The translations under genes were made by a program, and so were the position numbers. This document shows positions 42,136-53,049 of a DNA stretch of 64,000 nucleotides, piece by piece (position 1 is the first letter of the stretch; the number at the start of each line of letters is the position of its first letter). The stretch is from Argyresthia goedartella (lineage: Eukaryota; Arthropoda; Insecta; Lepidoptera; Argyresthiidae), in contig OX463815.1 in NCBI GenBank assembly GCA_949825045.1, positions 32,727,356 through 32,791,355 on the forward strand. The letters run 5' to 3'. The notes under the pieces were generated by a model. That model was not told the DNA's origin. It saw only the letters and a program-made list of their open reading frames with translations, and searched no databases.

Positions 42136-42357
42136 ATGAAACGTGCCGTGTGCACCGCCAACTGCTATATAAACCCATGCGCCATCAAAATAGCCCTGCT
42201 CACCCTACTCAGCGTCTCCACTATCCTGGGCAGACTCACCGCTCTGCTCCGCATTGCAAGAGCCAATGACAGGGAAGAGACGTCTGCTCCATGTGTTCCT
42301 GATGGACTACCTCAATATATATCTCAAAGGACATTAAAAAGATTTAATGTCCATTGA
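42136..42357 (+). other. Uncharacterised 73-codon open frame
   Basis: ATG in good context (caccATGa) and a hydrophobic stretch (IALLTLLSVSTILGRL) after four Cys residues. GC-rich for this window. It runs into a hairpin at its 3' end and shows no splice site or homologue I know. Could be part of an unidentified element. Confidence 0.25.
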
Positions 42358-42366
42358 GATATATTT
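42313..42366. repeat. Hairpin, about 22-bp stem
   Basis: 'atatatctcaaaggacatta' and 'taatgtccattgagatatat' pair with a single A/A-type mismatch around a short A-rich loop. Confidence 0.85.
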
Positions 42367-43600
42367 GAATGCTTAACCCCTCGCTCCCCCAGCCACTTGG
42401 CGCCGACACAGCTCGTCCCCCAGGCACACTTAAGCCCGCGCGGCGCGCGACACTTGACTGACGTATCAAGTGATTATGTTGAAATGGTAACTCTTAGAAC
42501 TATGAGATTGCTAAATATGAGTAGCTAATGAAACCCTCTCTTAGTCAATGCAAAACTAATGTCACAGTGACCTTCCTTTATTATTGTACCGACATGAGAA
42601 TCACAGACATCTATGAAAATGGTCCTTCTCGACAAATCTAGCAGACATGAGAAAAACATCAACAACATATACATGTTATTTGATACCTACGTAATCTAAA
42701 TAACATTACCCTTTCAAAACAATAAAAACATTAGTGTGTTCTTATATAAACTGTTCAATATTTCAGCGTTTGAAATTTTCCAAAAATACGGAAATCGAAA
42801 AAGTGTTTTTTTTGAGGCACGTTTGGAATATTTTTTTCTATGAATGACCATAGACAATTGTATCGGATTATAGACTTTGTCTTATTGAGCGTCTGGAAAA
42901 TCTTTAACAGTACCAACATGACAAAAATTGGCCAAAATATACCGGTTTAAAAAAGCGCGGGAGCGAGAGCGTCATATGACGCTTGGGGGACGGACGGTAC
43001 TCGAGGCGAGCGTCATATGAGGCTTGGGGGATTGTAAGGTTAATACGAAACAAATTAAAATATATTTTTCTATTCATTCGCTTTAAAGATACTTACTTTG
43101 AAAATAATTCATATATCCAGGATGTAGGCAGAAGAACTACAAATACCTTTGCATAGCATTAAAAAAAAAAACTAGCTGAAACTAGCTGTCAATGTCACCA
43201 ATGTATTTAGCATAACCGTGCGTTCGATTTGTTTGATCGTCCACCCACACCCGCATAAAACTAACAGAAGAATAGCACTATACAAGTTCTGCGCCTGCAA
43301 AAGAGATAGCATGTAAGGTGGGCTCATGGCCGGCGTCAACTGAGACGTTCTAACCGAATGCAGCCTTTGTTTTTTTAACTTGCTGGGACAGGCAAAGACA
43401 AACCCTTGACAATGACATTTTTTATATTCTGGCAAAGGTCACATGGTCCATTATGCCAACATCAACTTTTTCCAAAAAGTCAAGACTTAAAAATTTATTT
43501 AAATATGAAAAATCTAAATTTTGGTGAATGGTAGAATGAAAATCCTTTAAGCTCTCGACCAACTTTCGAATTAGCTATTAAAATTAGGGGGTTAATAATT
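42367..43600. other. Intergenic, repeat-like GC blocks
   Basis: 'gagcgtcatatgacgcttgg' (42969-42988) and 'gagcgtcatatgaggcttgg' (43009-43028) form a near-duplicate pair. 'cccctcgctcccccagccac' at 42376 looks like an inverted partner, perhaps ends of a decayed MITE. No gene. Confidence 0.4.
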
Positions 43601-43604
43601 TGAA

Positions 43605-44360
43605 ATGTTGTCAATTGCGAGAACAGTTCGGCACGCCGCCGATAGCTCCCGAAAAGTACCCCATCGTCGTCACGCCCGGCCAAATCACGTGTGCATTCCG
43701 ACGAACCGAAGCGCGAAGCAAATCCCAAGAAAGCTCTAGGTGCAGACCGCATACCAAACACGGTGCTGTTATATTTTCTGCCACGAACGTTTCTGTTTAA
43801 CGGTATATCACCATCTCTAAAGGCCACCCGATGACCTGCCCTCCACAGGAGTGGACAGATGCGAATCTTCGGGAAGAGGTCCATTGACCTTAACCCGACT
43901 CCCCACTCCCCAGGCGGGGTGGTTGAGAAGACCAGGCATCGGCGAGTTGCCTCTTGTGTCCTGCCTCGTCATCGATCCAGGTTCCACACGCTATCATGAA
44001 GCTGCAGCGCACCTTGGACATCTCGCATGACGGGCTCGCCAAGTCGCGACTGACAGGCCAGAACTCTCCTCCCATAGCTCAAGCTCCGAGGACAGCACAT
44101 TGTGTTAACAAGCTGCGTCCTCTCCTTGACTCCGGCCACCCTCTGAGGGTGAAGCTCGAGATTTACAAGTCCTACATGAGATCCCGCCTTACCTACCCGG
44201 CGCCGGCATGGTATACCCTGTGCTCGGAGACAAAACAGCGGGAACTCCGAAGCTAACAGAACCTCTCTCTGGGTAACGTCATCGGCACCCCCCGCTACGT
44301 GAGGGACCTAAAATGGGAACCAGTGGACCAGTTTGTCCAGAGGCTGGTGCAGCGCATGTT
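43605..44360 (+). pseudogene. Scrambled relic of the Jockey-like LINE
   Basis: 43665-43800 reads as the RT entry motif ('ALGADRIPNTVLLYF'). 43825-43945 matches the 3'UTR of the 34 kb copy ('cccgatgacctgcc', 'cgggaagaggtcc'), and 43990-44360 matches its coding part ('KLQRTLDI', 'LLDSGHPLRVKLEIYKSYMR'). Segments are out of normal order and contain stops and deletions. Confidence 0.75.
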
Positions 44361-45540
44361 ATTGAATACCTTTTTGTTTACCTAAAACCTTTACACCCAG
44401 TATAAAACAAATAACAATTACGTACATAAGGAGGTAGGTACCTCCCTAGCCTTAGAATTTGCCAAAAGCCTGAGTAAGTACTAATAACACCTCTCTTACA
44501 CAGAGTGGACTAAAATTCACAAACACAAATCGCACGTAGGCAACCCCACCGTGATCAAGCGAGGCAGGAGTTTACAGGACGACCTTGTGATGTCAGAGTA
44601 AAAGAAGCTCTCAGGCGTAGTGATACGGCGCAATCTAGCCTGCACGGGCGGGGCAATTGATTCTCTAGGTGCTTAGCGATTGTTGTATGTAGCGCAGGTG
44701 CGAGCTAGATTGCGCTTTATTGCCGCACAACGAGAGTAGCTATTTCTTTAAATGTATTTGTGGAGTGATCTTTCTGTACGTAGTACTATTAAGTATTCTG
44801 TGCCATAAGAGTGAATAGGGTTTTATTGGTTGAGGGTCTGGCCTTGGCCAACTGCTCCCCAAATAAGCCTCATGGTATGCCCGGCTGACGGGGGTTCCTC
44901 ACTAATAAACTCGTCTTAGATCCTACCCCAAATCGGCCCTACGGTATTTATTTATTTTCTCATAGACTGTGATAAAAAGTAAAGTCTCCGCTTCAGGAGT
45001 AAAAACTATTTAAAACTCGAGTGATTCTACTTTAGAATCTCTTGCTATGCTCGGGGTTCAACTCTAGAATTATCTTGATTCAAAAATACTCTCGTATTAA
45101 AAGTAGTTCTTTACGCTCTTGATAACTACTAACAATCTATCTAGTTCCTGCGTATTTCATTAATTCGTTCTTTCATTCACTTCCTCGCCCATATCTTGTG
45201 AAATCTGTTTAATTTTGTCCATCTGTATTCAAATTTTGTTTGGAAGGGAAAGTATTTTATTTTTAAGCAGAATTTAGACTAGATTTTACTAAAAACTGGT
45301 AAAATCTAGTTGTTTTTGTGTTAAAAGTAATGTGCAACTGAATGTGCTAACCTACATCAAGTGGTCCTTTTGGAATAGCTATCGAGTTTTGTGCAGGTGA
45401 CATTTTTTTACCTTTCTGACCACGTTAACTATGGATGTTATGTATGGATGATGGAGCAACTATAGTGCCTCTATCTAACTGGTAGTTTACCTATCGATAT
45501 TTTTTGATTACATCCCTAGTAGCCCGAGTGACAGACAGAG
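44361..45540. other. Intergenic; one long-range inverted repeat
   Basis: GCGCAATCTAGC (44628-44639) and GCTAGATTGCGC (44704-44715) are exact inverted repeats, 64 bp apart. Otherwise no gene signal. Confidence 0.45.
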
Positions 45541-45600
45541 AGAGAAGTGTCATGTCAGTTGTCAGAAGACGGGTTGACGGACGGTTTGTTTGACGTTTTT
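45541..45600 (+). promoter_or_regulatory. Possible core promoter of a plus-strand gene
   Basis: 'gtcatgtcagttgtcag' contains the arthropod initiator TCAGT (45555-45559), about 150 bp before the ATG at 45707; 'gacggacgg' GC clusters follow. No TATA box in position. Confidence 0.35.
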
Positions 45601-45706
45601 TTGTATGAGTGGGACGGACGGATGGCAAAAATTTATAGATAAGATTATTTGCTATTTTATTCAATATTTTATTACAAACTCAAGACCACAACAACTCACG
45701 TTAGAA

Positions 45707-45745
45707 ATGGAAGAACCATCTGGACCCAAGAAGAAGCTCAAAACA
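45707..45745 (+). CDS. Probable first coding exon of an unidentified gene
   Basis: ATG in context agaaATGg encodes 13 residues (MEEPSGPKKKLKT), followed at once by a consensus donor GTAAGT. Codons are balanced and the KKKLK run could be a nuclear-localisation signal. About 3.7 kb of unassigned sequence separates it from the ATG of divergent GPS2 coding exon 1. I do not recognise the protein and found no later exon, so it either has a long first intron or is a chance match. Confidence 0.5.
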
Positions 45746-46499
45746 GTAAGTTTTGTATAATTTTTCCCCTATTGCCTATCCAATGGACGGATTAGATTCT
45801 AACTGAGCTATTTTAATTTCTAAACAATTATATTTTTGTTAGTAGAGCAAAGCTTATTTTCAATCTACTCTTGTTTCCATCAGTTTTTTTACATTATAAT
45901 TACCTAGATTATCTCAAAACAAGTCACACAATCCAATGAGATCATTTTGTAGTCAGTGACCTAGCTATGTCTGGTGGGTTATTGTTTGACGATTGTATAT
46001 TTTTATGTGGCTAATTATGTTCTAGATTCACTTATCCGCCCCCTTATCGACACTCTTACCGGATAAAGGTTCAAGAATATAGTCAACTATCCTCCTAAAT
46101 AAATCATGTAATTAAAATCAGGTGTCCATGATCAAGACCCAACCCATTATTTCTACATAACTTTACCATTACACCAGTGAGATATTTACTAAATTTACTG
46201 TATTGCTCCATTTATTTTTCACATTTTTTCCATTCAAGAAAGTTGAGTATTGCTAAAATGGCTTGCTTTAGTCCAAAAATGGCCATTGATCATATCACTA
46301 GATTTGGCTTAGTAATAGGCCAAATTATATAAAATAATCTTGATTGCCTTTATCATAGTTCTTATCAGATTGTTGTACTTTAGTTAATGGTTGCTCAAAT
46401 TATGTATCCCAAATTAATGTTTTAATATTATTTAAATTCTGTGCATTCCTGTCAAACGATGATGACCATTCCTTTTATTTTATAGCTTATTATTATTAT
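45746..46499. other. AT-rich spacer, likely first intron
   Basis: No repeats or exons recognised. Confidence 0.4.
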
Positions 46500-46981
46500 A
46501 ATGTGTTTAATTGTGTACAAGGGCGTGTTCAATAAGTCATTCTCCTCTCTCATTCCTAGTTCCATATCCAAAGCTGCCCATTACTTGATTCTTTGTTTTT
46601 CCTGGTTGTCCAATCTTCGCATTGAAATCTCCTATTACAAGTACCTACTATTTTTTCAGGGAGTCTGTAGGCCTCGTTTAGGTCTCTGTAAAATAATTCT
46701 AGTTCATCTATGCTTGCTTTTTCTGTGGGAGGTTATGTCTGTATTATCCAGAGTTTAAAGTCTGCAAATGATAGTTGTTACAAAGCAACCCTTTCTGAGA
46801 TTCCCATGAAGTTAGTTATGTTATTTATATGTCGTTTCTTTATAAGAAAGCCCACTCCATTTAGAATTTTTGTTTAGCCATTGTGACAGAAAATATAGTC
46901 TGCATGTTTTTCTATATTGCATCCCATTTTTCTGACTTCTGCGGGTCCCAAAATATCACAGTTTATATTCTCAAGTGTATC
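46500..46981 (-). pseudogene. RTE-type LINE endonuclease fragment
   Basis: Minus-strand translation contains ILGPAEVRKMGCNIEKHADY then IFCHNG (46874-46960), and further down 'GDFNAKIG'-like and 'MGSFGYGTRNERGE'-like pieces (46530-46640), the order found in RTE-clade APE endonucleases. Stops and frameshifts are frequent. The 5' side is cut at 46982 by a MITE. Confidence 0.7.
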
Positions 46982-47362
46982 TGTCACCGTAAGATTGTCA
47001 ATACTGTTAGTTGTTAGTTTGTCAATACTAACAATTTTTTTTCTCGTTATTTGGTCATCTATCAACAAATATATAAACTGTAGCGTATTGCTTACTATAT
47101 GACGCGTTAGTTGATAAATTAACGGTTCAACTGTTAAATACTAAACAGGGAAAATACCAGGGCAAACACTGCCGTAGCTTAGGTGAAGACTAGAGGGGGC
47201 GAGCGCAGCGAAGCCCCTGAATAGTCTTCGTGTTGGGTTGAAATGTAAGAACAAAAGAAACGTAAATTCTAAACCCTTTGGGTCTGGTTTACTATCTGTC
47301 GACAGTTGATCAACTAACGCGTTAGTTAATCAACTAATGGTTTTGACAATCTTACGGTGACA
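46982..47362 (-). mobile_element. MITE family A copy 1 (core in reverse)
   Basis: Inverted ends TGTCACCGTAAGATTGTCAA / complement, TA next to the right end. Hairpin core at 47157-47250 in stem class II form, minus strand. Interior 'ctaacgcgttag' palindromes. Confidence 0.88.
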
Positions 47363-47477
47363 TATCTATAGCTTAGACAAAATACTAGGTGCACTTCGAT
47401 GTACCCAATTTTAATAACAGATTTTACCTTTACCTAATTATGCTTCAGCATGCAAGGTATTCAAATAGAACACATTA

Positions 47478-47590
47478 TATCATAATTCATAATTTCTTTA
47501 TTGCACACACATAATAATACAAACAACAAATACAAAGGCGAACTAATCTGTAATAGGAGATCTCTTGCAGCAAACAAAATTAGGATGAGA
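47478..47590 (-). repeat. LINE 3' end (CR1-like family)
   Basis: 'ttcataatttctttattgca' and 'aaaggcgaactaatctgtaa' are the reverse complement of the terminal signature at 1588-1720. Confidence 0.75.
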
Positions 47591-47676
47591 AAGGTTGATT
47601 GCTGAACACTATATCACTCTTTTCTCTTTAAAAAATCGGGTAAAAGAGCACTTACTTTCTCTTTCGTGCATGTATA

Positions 47677-48000
47677 TGTCTCCGTAAGATTGTTAAAACC
47701 GTTAGTTTATAATCTAATGTTTTTTTCTCGTTAGTTGACAAATTATCCATAAATTGTAAACTGTACCGTACTGCTTACGATATGACGCGTTACTTTATAA
47801 TAAAACTGTTAAATTGTGAACTGGTTTAAACTTGAATTGCAAACGAAATATGAGGGCAAACACTGGTAGCTTAGGTGAGTTAGGGGGAAGCGCAGCGAAG
47901 CCCCCGAATAGTCTTTGTGTTAGGTTGATATGTAAGAACAAAAGATACAAACTAACGCGTTAGTTTATAAACTGACGGTTTTGACAATCTTACGGTGACA
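47677..48000 (-). mobile_element. MITE family A copy 2
   Basis: Ends TGTCTCCGTAAGATTGTTAA and complement of TGTCACCGTAAGATTGTCAA. Hairpin core 47848-47940 (minus), with one stem arm decayed. Confidence 0.85.
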
Positions 48001-48009
48001 CATAAACTA

Positions 48010-49400
48010 CGTGTCATAGAATAAACACATAACCTTACAAACACCAACTTATTTTTTATAATAAAGAAAAAATAAATATTTGCCTAATATTGTGGAAAAT
48101 ATTTGAGAGCTAAGTTGCTGTGTCATTTCTGACAAATTCAAAACTCTGTGCCGCGGCCCGCGAGTTCTATCAAATTATCCGCCACACTTTTTAAGATAGG
48201 TTAGTTTTTTAGGTTAGTAAGCATAGCATAGGCATAGCAACATCATAGTAAGGACCTATTTAGAAATAAATCAATGTAAAGATGAAGTAAAACTAAAATG
48301 TAGGTTAGGTACCTACTAACTACAAAATATCGCAAAAATCTAGGCACTTCGAATTCCCCGCCCCCGCCCTCACTAACCGTACAGTTCGCGCCTAGTTTCT
48401 TTAGCTCTGAGCGAGCGGTACCTCTCTCTTACTCCACCTTACCCTATTAGTGAAATAGAGTCCCCGCTCGCTCAGAGCCACATTAACGTGGCTTGGCTTG
48501 TTTAAAACGGGCTAGATAATTTTCGACATATTGTACTTACTTGTACCTACCATTCGCTCAATCGTTGAATGCATGAATCAAATTCGTTGAATGCACTCCA
48601 AATGTAGGTTCTGTACCTATGGGCTGTGTTTGTGTGAAAGTACCGTAGTAGTCGCTGTGACACTCTTACCACGAACCGCTCAAAGTACACCGACACAGCG
48701 TGATTGACACTGTTATTACATTGTGCAAGTACAGTACTCTCACCATTTCGCAATATTCCACATTTGTTTATCGAAATGAAATTGCGTGGCACGCAATGCG
48801 TCATCCCAGTGAGGGGACGGACTAACAAAAAAACGAAGAGATCTCACCCCTACAAGTTTATTTTAATGCCAATGGATTCTTATGAGTAAAATAAAGTGCA
48901 ACGTCAAAAATCCGTACACTGCATCCTCTGAACGACATAAATAATGCAAATACATTCATTACCTAAAGAAACTGCCCCAGGAATCACCCGGCCCAAAAAA
49001 ACACTGGCAGCATTTTATTTCAAAAAAACTTGGGTATCGAAATAATGGGCTTTAAAAGGCGAGTACGGAAATATTTCCTAATCTTGCACTAGCTAAGAAT
49101 AATGCACCTTACTTTTAAACTGCACATTTACAGATTTTTCGTAGTTTTGTACTAAAAAGCAGGAAATAAATGACGTAATAAAAACAACTAAAACACCCGA
49201 CTACGGTACGCTAAAAACCATAAAACAGGCAGATGAGACCTAGGTGAATTCCATAGTCACTGACGTAACATTTGATGAAAAACAGCTAACAATTTTATTT
49301 TATTCATGGTTTGAAAAGATGATGAGCTTCCTGGTTTTGGTCAGTAATTACTAATTTAACAAAACTGATACTTCATAAAATAATTACTTATGCAAATATA
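48010..49400. other. Spacer with a GC-rich inverted repeat
   Basis: GCTCTGAGCGAGCGG (48404-48418) and its exact complement (48464-48478) flank 45 bp, within a locally GC-rich patch (48350-48490) that could be a decayed element. No exon identified. Confidence 0.4.
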
Positions 49401-49404
49401 AATG

Positions 49405-49750
49405 GCTTATGTTTAAACGATCACCAAAACAGCACCTATTTTATTACCAATAAATTCGAAACCAAATTGTGTTTGGATAAATGATCACAAAACTTTTTTT
49501 TTATGTTTTGTGTACTTATGTTTTATGTTTATAAGTAAGTATAAGTTTATGTTTTAAGTATTTTAGTGTTCAACCTAACACGAAGGATAAAGGGGGCTTT
49601 GCTTCGCTCACCCCCTTTACCCTTCACCTAAGCTACCGCAGTATTTTGCCCTGATATTTGAAGAACTTTTGGTAATCATTTACCCATTTTGGGTAGCATT
49701 TACTCATTCTGGGTAGGAAAAAAATATTTTGGTGATCATTATAGGTATTT
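49405..49750 (+). mobile_element. MITE family C copy with hairpin core
   Basis: Left 'aaacgatcaccaaaa' and right 'attttggtgatcatt' as inverted ends. Shares 'accaataaattcgaaa' with 26160. Hairpin module at 49568-49661, stem class I. Confidence 0.68.
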
Positions 49751-50336
49751 GTTCCAATATAAATTGCTTTCCGGGTAAAAAATAAATTAGGTCGCTGCCA
49801 GTGACGCAACATGAATGAGCCACGAGATTGGTAAACAAAAATTCGGATTTCTCTAAATACAAAAATCATTTACTTTGTTACACTTAATCAAACTTGGTTA
49901 ATTAAATTTACTGTCCGAGTAAAAGAAAATATAAAGCAATATGCAGTTCCTTGTCGTAACCTACACTTGTCACCGACGTAAAGCGTCCGATTTAATAGTA
50001 CATTACGATATTAGTGCGTTAAGATGTTATAACCAATACGCACGTATATCGGACGACGTTTTTTAACACATTTGCGAGGAAACAGAAAAAAAAACATTTT
50101 ATATTTTGTTCATTTTTAATTATTGAAACAGTTAGTGAAATTACAATTATTAAAATGATACGTAGTTGTACTTGGTTTTTTAATTATGTTATTATTATTA
50201 TTACTATTCATAATGTCATTGTTTTGTGTTAGGGTAAATGTTGAACGAAACTTCTTGAAAGGCGGCAGAAGAGCATTGTAATTCGTCATTAGTTGTAAAT
50301 AAAAAAGTATCATCAGTAGAAGTAGAGGGGCGCGGC

Positions 50337-50876
50337 TTAGGGCAAAACTTCTTCGATTGTGGCTCCAAATTTATTGTCTGAGCATTGGCATTTGGCACTT
50401 ATATTTACTTTGTTTTGGATGGAATCTTCTACATAAGATTCTGCTACTGCGTTAGAACGCCACCCGCCATGCCGCTTTAAAGTCAATATATCAGCTCCCG
50501 AATCAGCAAGTAATGTAGCTGACGTTCTTCTGAAACTGTGCCCTGTATAACAATCAGCATCCGGCAATCCTAAAAACTTGGCGACTTCCTTTGGCATGGC
50601 ACCGAATTTATTTATGCCAATAGGTTGCGCAGTACATTTACCTTTTTGGTAATTCTGAAAGAAATGATTATTTTTTGTCTTAGTCGTACGCAGAGCTTCA
50701 TATTTTTTGACCACGTCATAAAATGGGCCGTCGATAATAAAAGATCGGGGTATTTTGTTTTTAGTGTTTGGGATTTTAACTAAAAGCATTTTGCCTTGAT
50801 TTTCAATGTCTTTTGTGGTAATATTGTGAATCTCTTGCCGTCTACATGCACCATGAATACCAAATATTAACGCAAC
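50337..50876 (-). CDS. Crypton tyrosine recombinase, exon 2 (catalytic domain)
   Basis: After acceptor TTTTCAG|GTT, 179 residues and a stop. Catalytic set visible: Arg in HGACRRQEI, Lys-bearing strand region, His and Arg in TGHSFRRTSATLL, His in LKRHGGWRS, nucleophile Tyr in AESYVEDS. No stops or frameshifts, so with exon 1 the protein is 323 residues and looks functional. In the family it cuts and rejoins recombining strands through a 3'-phosphotyrosine link. Intron 50877-51001 is 125 bp. The GHSFRRT/HGGW pattern is characteristic of animal Cryptons. Confidence 0.88.
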   Translation of the reverse strand, partial: VALIFGIHGACRRQEIHNITTKDIENQGKMLLVKIPNTKNKIPRSFIIDGPFYDVVKKYEALRTTKTKNNHFFQNYQKGKCTAQPIGINKFGAMPKEVAKFLGLPDADCYTGHSFRRTSATLLADSGADILTLKRHGGWRSNAVAESYVEDSIQNKVNISAKCQCSDNKFGATIEEVLP

Positions 50877-51001
50877 CTGAAAAGAAATAAAAATGTGTTA
50901 GATAAGGTATATGTACTTAGCTTACAGACGGTTGTTAAAAAATATGTAAAAGAGTATGTACAGTAGGTAAATCAATACATAAAATAAGGAGGCAAACTGA
51001 C

Positions 51002-51433
51002 CTTTGTCGCCAGGTATTGGCTATCTGGAGCATCTTTTAGAAACTTTTCGACGTCATTTGATGACAGTACCTTAGATTTTTTCTTTATAAAACCATTAGA
51101 GCGTCTCTTTAAAAATGCAATGAGATTTGTATATAAATTAATATCGACACCATTTTTCATCTTGAGGGTACTTTTCAGCATGGAATATGTTGTCCACAAC
51201 GAGCTAGGCTTATATTTACTAGCTAGTTCATTAAAATACGCCAAAACTACATTTTCGGAGAATGACTTGGCATTTTTCATGTTTTTCCACTTCAAGAAAT
51301 TTTCATACGTGGTTATGTATCTGTCCTTGGATATTGACGGCAGCAAGCTGTCGCATGCGGTTCGCGCTTCTGTTAGTATATCCGGTGGAGTTGAAGTAAT
51401 ATATTGCTCATCTTCATTATTGAAAGTTGTCAT
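51002..51433 (-). CDS. Crypton tyrosine recombinase, exon 1 (N-terminal DNA-binding domain)
   Basis: Starts MTTFNNEDEQYITSTPPDIL and encodes 144 residues. An all-helical SAM-like core-binding domain is suggested by RYITTYENFLKWKNMKN, VVLAYFNELASKYKPSSLW and STLKMKNGVDINLY. It ends YLATK at donor AAG|GTCAGT, phase 0. The MTTF start is preferred because the in-frame ATG nine codons upstream lies in sequence kept as leader in the deleted copy. Confidence 0.82.
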
Positions 51434-51787
51434 TTTTAGATATTCACAATACAAGTACAAAGAAAAGAAAATTTGAGAAAAATGGCGCGAGGATTATTTT
51501 CTGCCGTGGCTGCGTGAAAATGTTGGCAAAAACGCTAGAGCATGCAGCCAAGTTTTTAAATTACCGAATAAACTGTTTTATTTTTATATTAAATAAACTC
51601 AATCTGTGAATGCGCACTGTCTACTGACTGGGGCGCCGCGCGGCGATTAGTTCGAAATTTGAATAGCAACAGCGCGCTGCTCACTAGCTGGTGTCGTGCG
51701 GCGCCCGGCGGCGATCAGTTCCATATTTGAAATGGCAAATAATACTGTTATGGAATTTGTATGGACTATAACTTAACTATTTGCTTT

Positions 51788-52595
51788 GGTAACACACGCG
51801 TTTCTTATGACCCGCTTTACATATTTAAAACCGGTGGAATTACATCAGCTTTACGAGCAAGGGTGTTAAAAAAGAACTAAATCATCTTAGGTATATTTTC
51901 TAAAAGTAATGTCATAATAATTGTTCATAAATGTCTGTTTTCGGAAAACTGGTAGTAAGTTCTATCGTCTTTGGTTTTTTATCAAAAGATTTGCCAGTAT
52001 CATTATAATGCCTTCAAAAAGGACATGAGAAATGTCATTTCCTTTTTTCCCTCGGCCATTCTTGCTTTATATTTTCGCAACACGCTGACAATGTTTGTCA
52101 TTGACAGGCCAAAACTTAAATTTTGCAATGTGATTTTATAAGCTTATATATAAATAACAAAAATGCTTCACAAATTGAAAATAATATAACTTATCCAATA
52201 ATTTTGTCACTGACGTATCTTGCAAATCAAGGATTCGTAAAATATTTATTTAATAGGTTAAACTACGTCTACGCAATAAAGGTTAGTATTCCGTTGATTT
52301 TTTATAAATATTTTAGAAAAAAAACTGCTACAAATTATTTTCACTGCGCCTTGTTACGACAACAGACATTCAAAATTGCCTATAAATAATAAGATTTGCC
52401 AGAAATGAAAAATTAAGTTGCAATACGAAAATTCAAACTATTATCTGACAAATAAAACAATATATTTCAAATCTTTAGCATCAAAAAAATATTGCTTCTC
52501 GTGTCCCTTTATCGGGCAATTCACCCTTAACGTAATTATTGTGATTCGATAAAATTATAATGGTACAGTGTTAAATTAAATTAATAAATAATAAA
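51788..52595. other. AT-rich spacer, no gene
   Basis: An 88-codon frame at 52123-52389 is AT-driven (Ile/Asn/Tyr/Lys) and unrecognised. Confidence 0.4.
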
Positions 52596-52599
52596 TGTA

Positions 52600-52890
52600 G
52601 CCCATTAATGTCCCCACCGAGGGGCACAAGCGTTTACCCCGGATACGAGTAAGATTAAGCCATACTCCACCACGCTGGCTCAGTGCGGGTTGCTGGAGGG
52701 GTTTTACGAACACTATCACATAGCGATAGCAGCCGGGACCTACAGCTTAACGTGCCATCCGAAACACTGAACATCCGATAATGTACTTAAGATAAATTCA
52801 TTATCTCATTGGAACACGGTCAGGATTCGAACCTGCATCTCCACTGTGAGAAGCAAGCGTGCAATCCATTAGACCACGGAGCTCTTAAAT
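52600..52890 (-). mobile_element. tRNA-headed SINE sharing its body with the 5S-headed SINE
   Basis: On the minus strand the head reads 'gtggtctaatggattgcacg' (box A) and 'caggttcgaatcctgacc' (box B). The body is 'gtttcggatggcacgttaag', 'ctgtaggtcccggctgctat', ending 'ggggacattaatgggc' and an (ATTTATT) tail. The body matches 8088-8335. Confidence 0.85.
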
Positions 52891-52912
52891 TAAATTAAAT
52901 TAAATTAATTAA
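52886..52912. repeat. (TTAAA)n microsatellite
   Basis: Four to five ttaaa units adjoining the SINE head. Confidence 0.8.
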
Positions 52913-53049
52913 TTATTAAACTCAGGCGGGAACAATTAAATCAATACAGTGGGTTCCGCTTGGTGTACCGTAGTCGGGTTTTTAGCAGTTTTTTTAATAA
53001 CGTCATTTTTGATAAGCTCGCCTCTATAAATGTGTTTTTCTTTTAAAGT

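Larger units (their letters stand above)
49993..51787 (-). mobile_element. Crypton transposon (tyrosine recombinase), apparently complete
   Basis: Boundaries were set by where similarity to the deleted copy 32015-32478 begins and ends. No terminal inverted repeats, as expected for Cryptons, which integrate by tyrosine-recombinase strand exchange of circular DNA. It contains a 5' leader of about 350 bp, a two-exon recombinase gene and an AT-rich 3' part. Single gene; no reverse transcriptase, which separates it from DIRS elements. Confidence 0.85.

Noticed and set aside
43495..43884. 129-codon minus-strand protein
   Set aside because: Antisense of the LINE reverse-transcriptase relic at 43605-43945.
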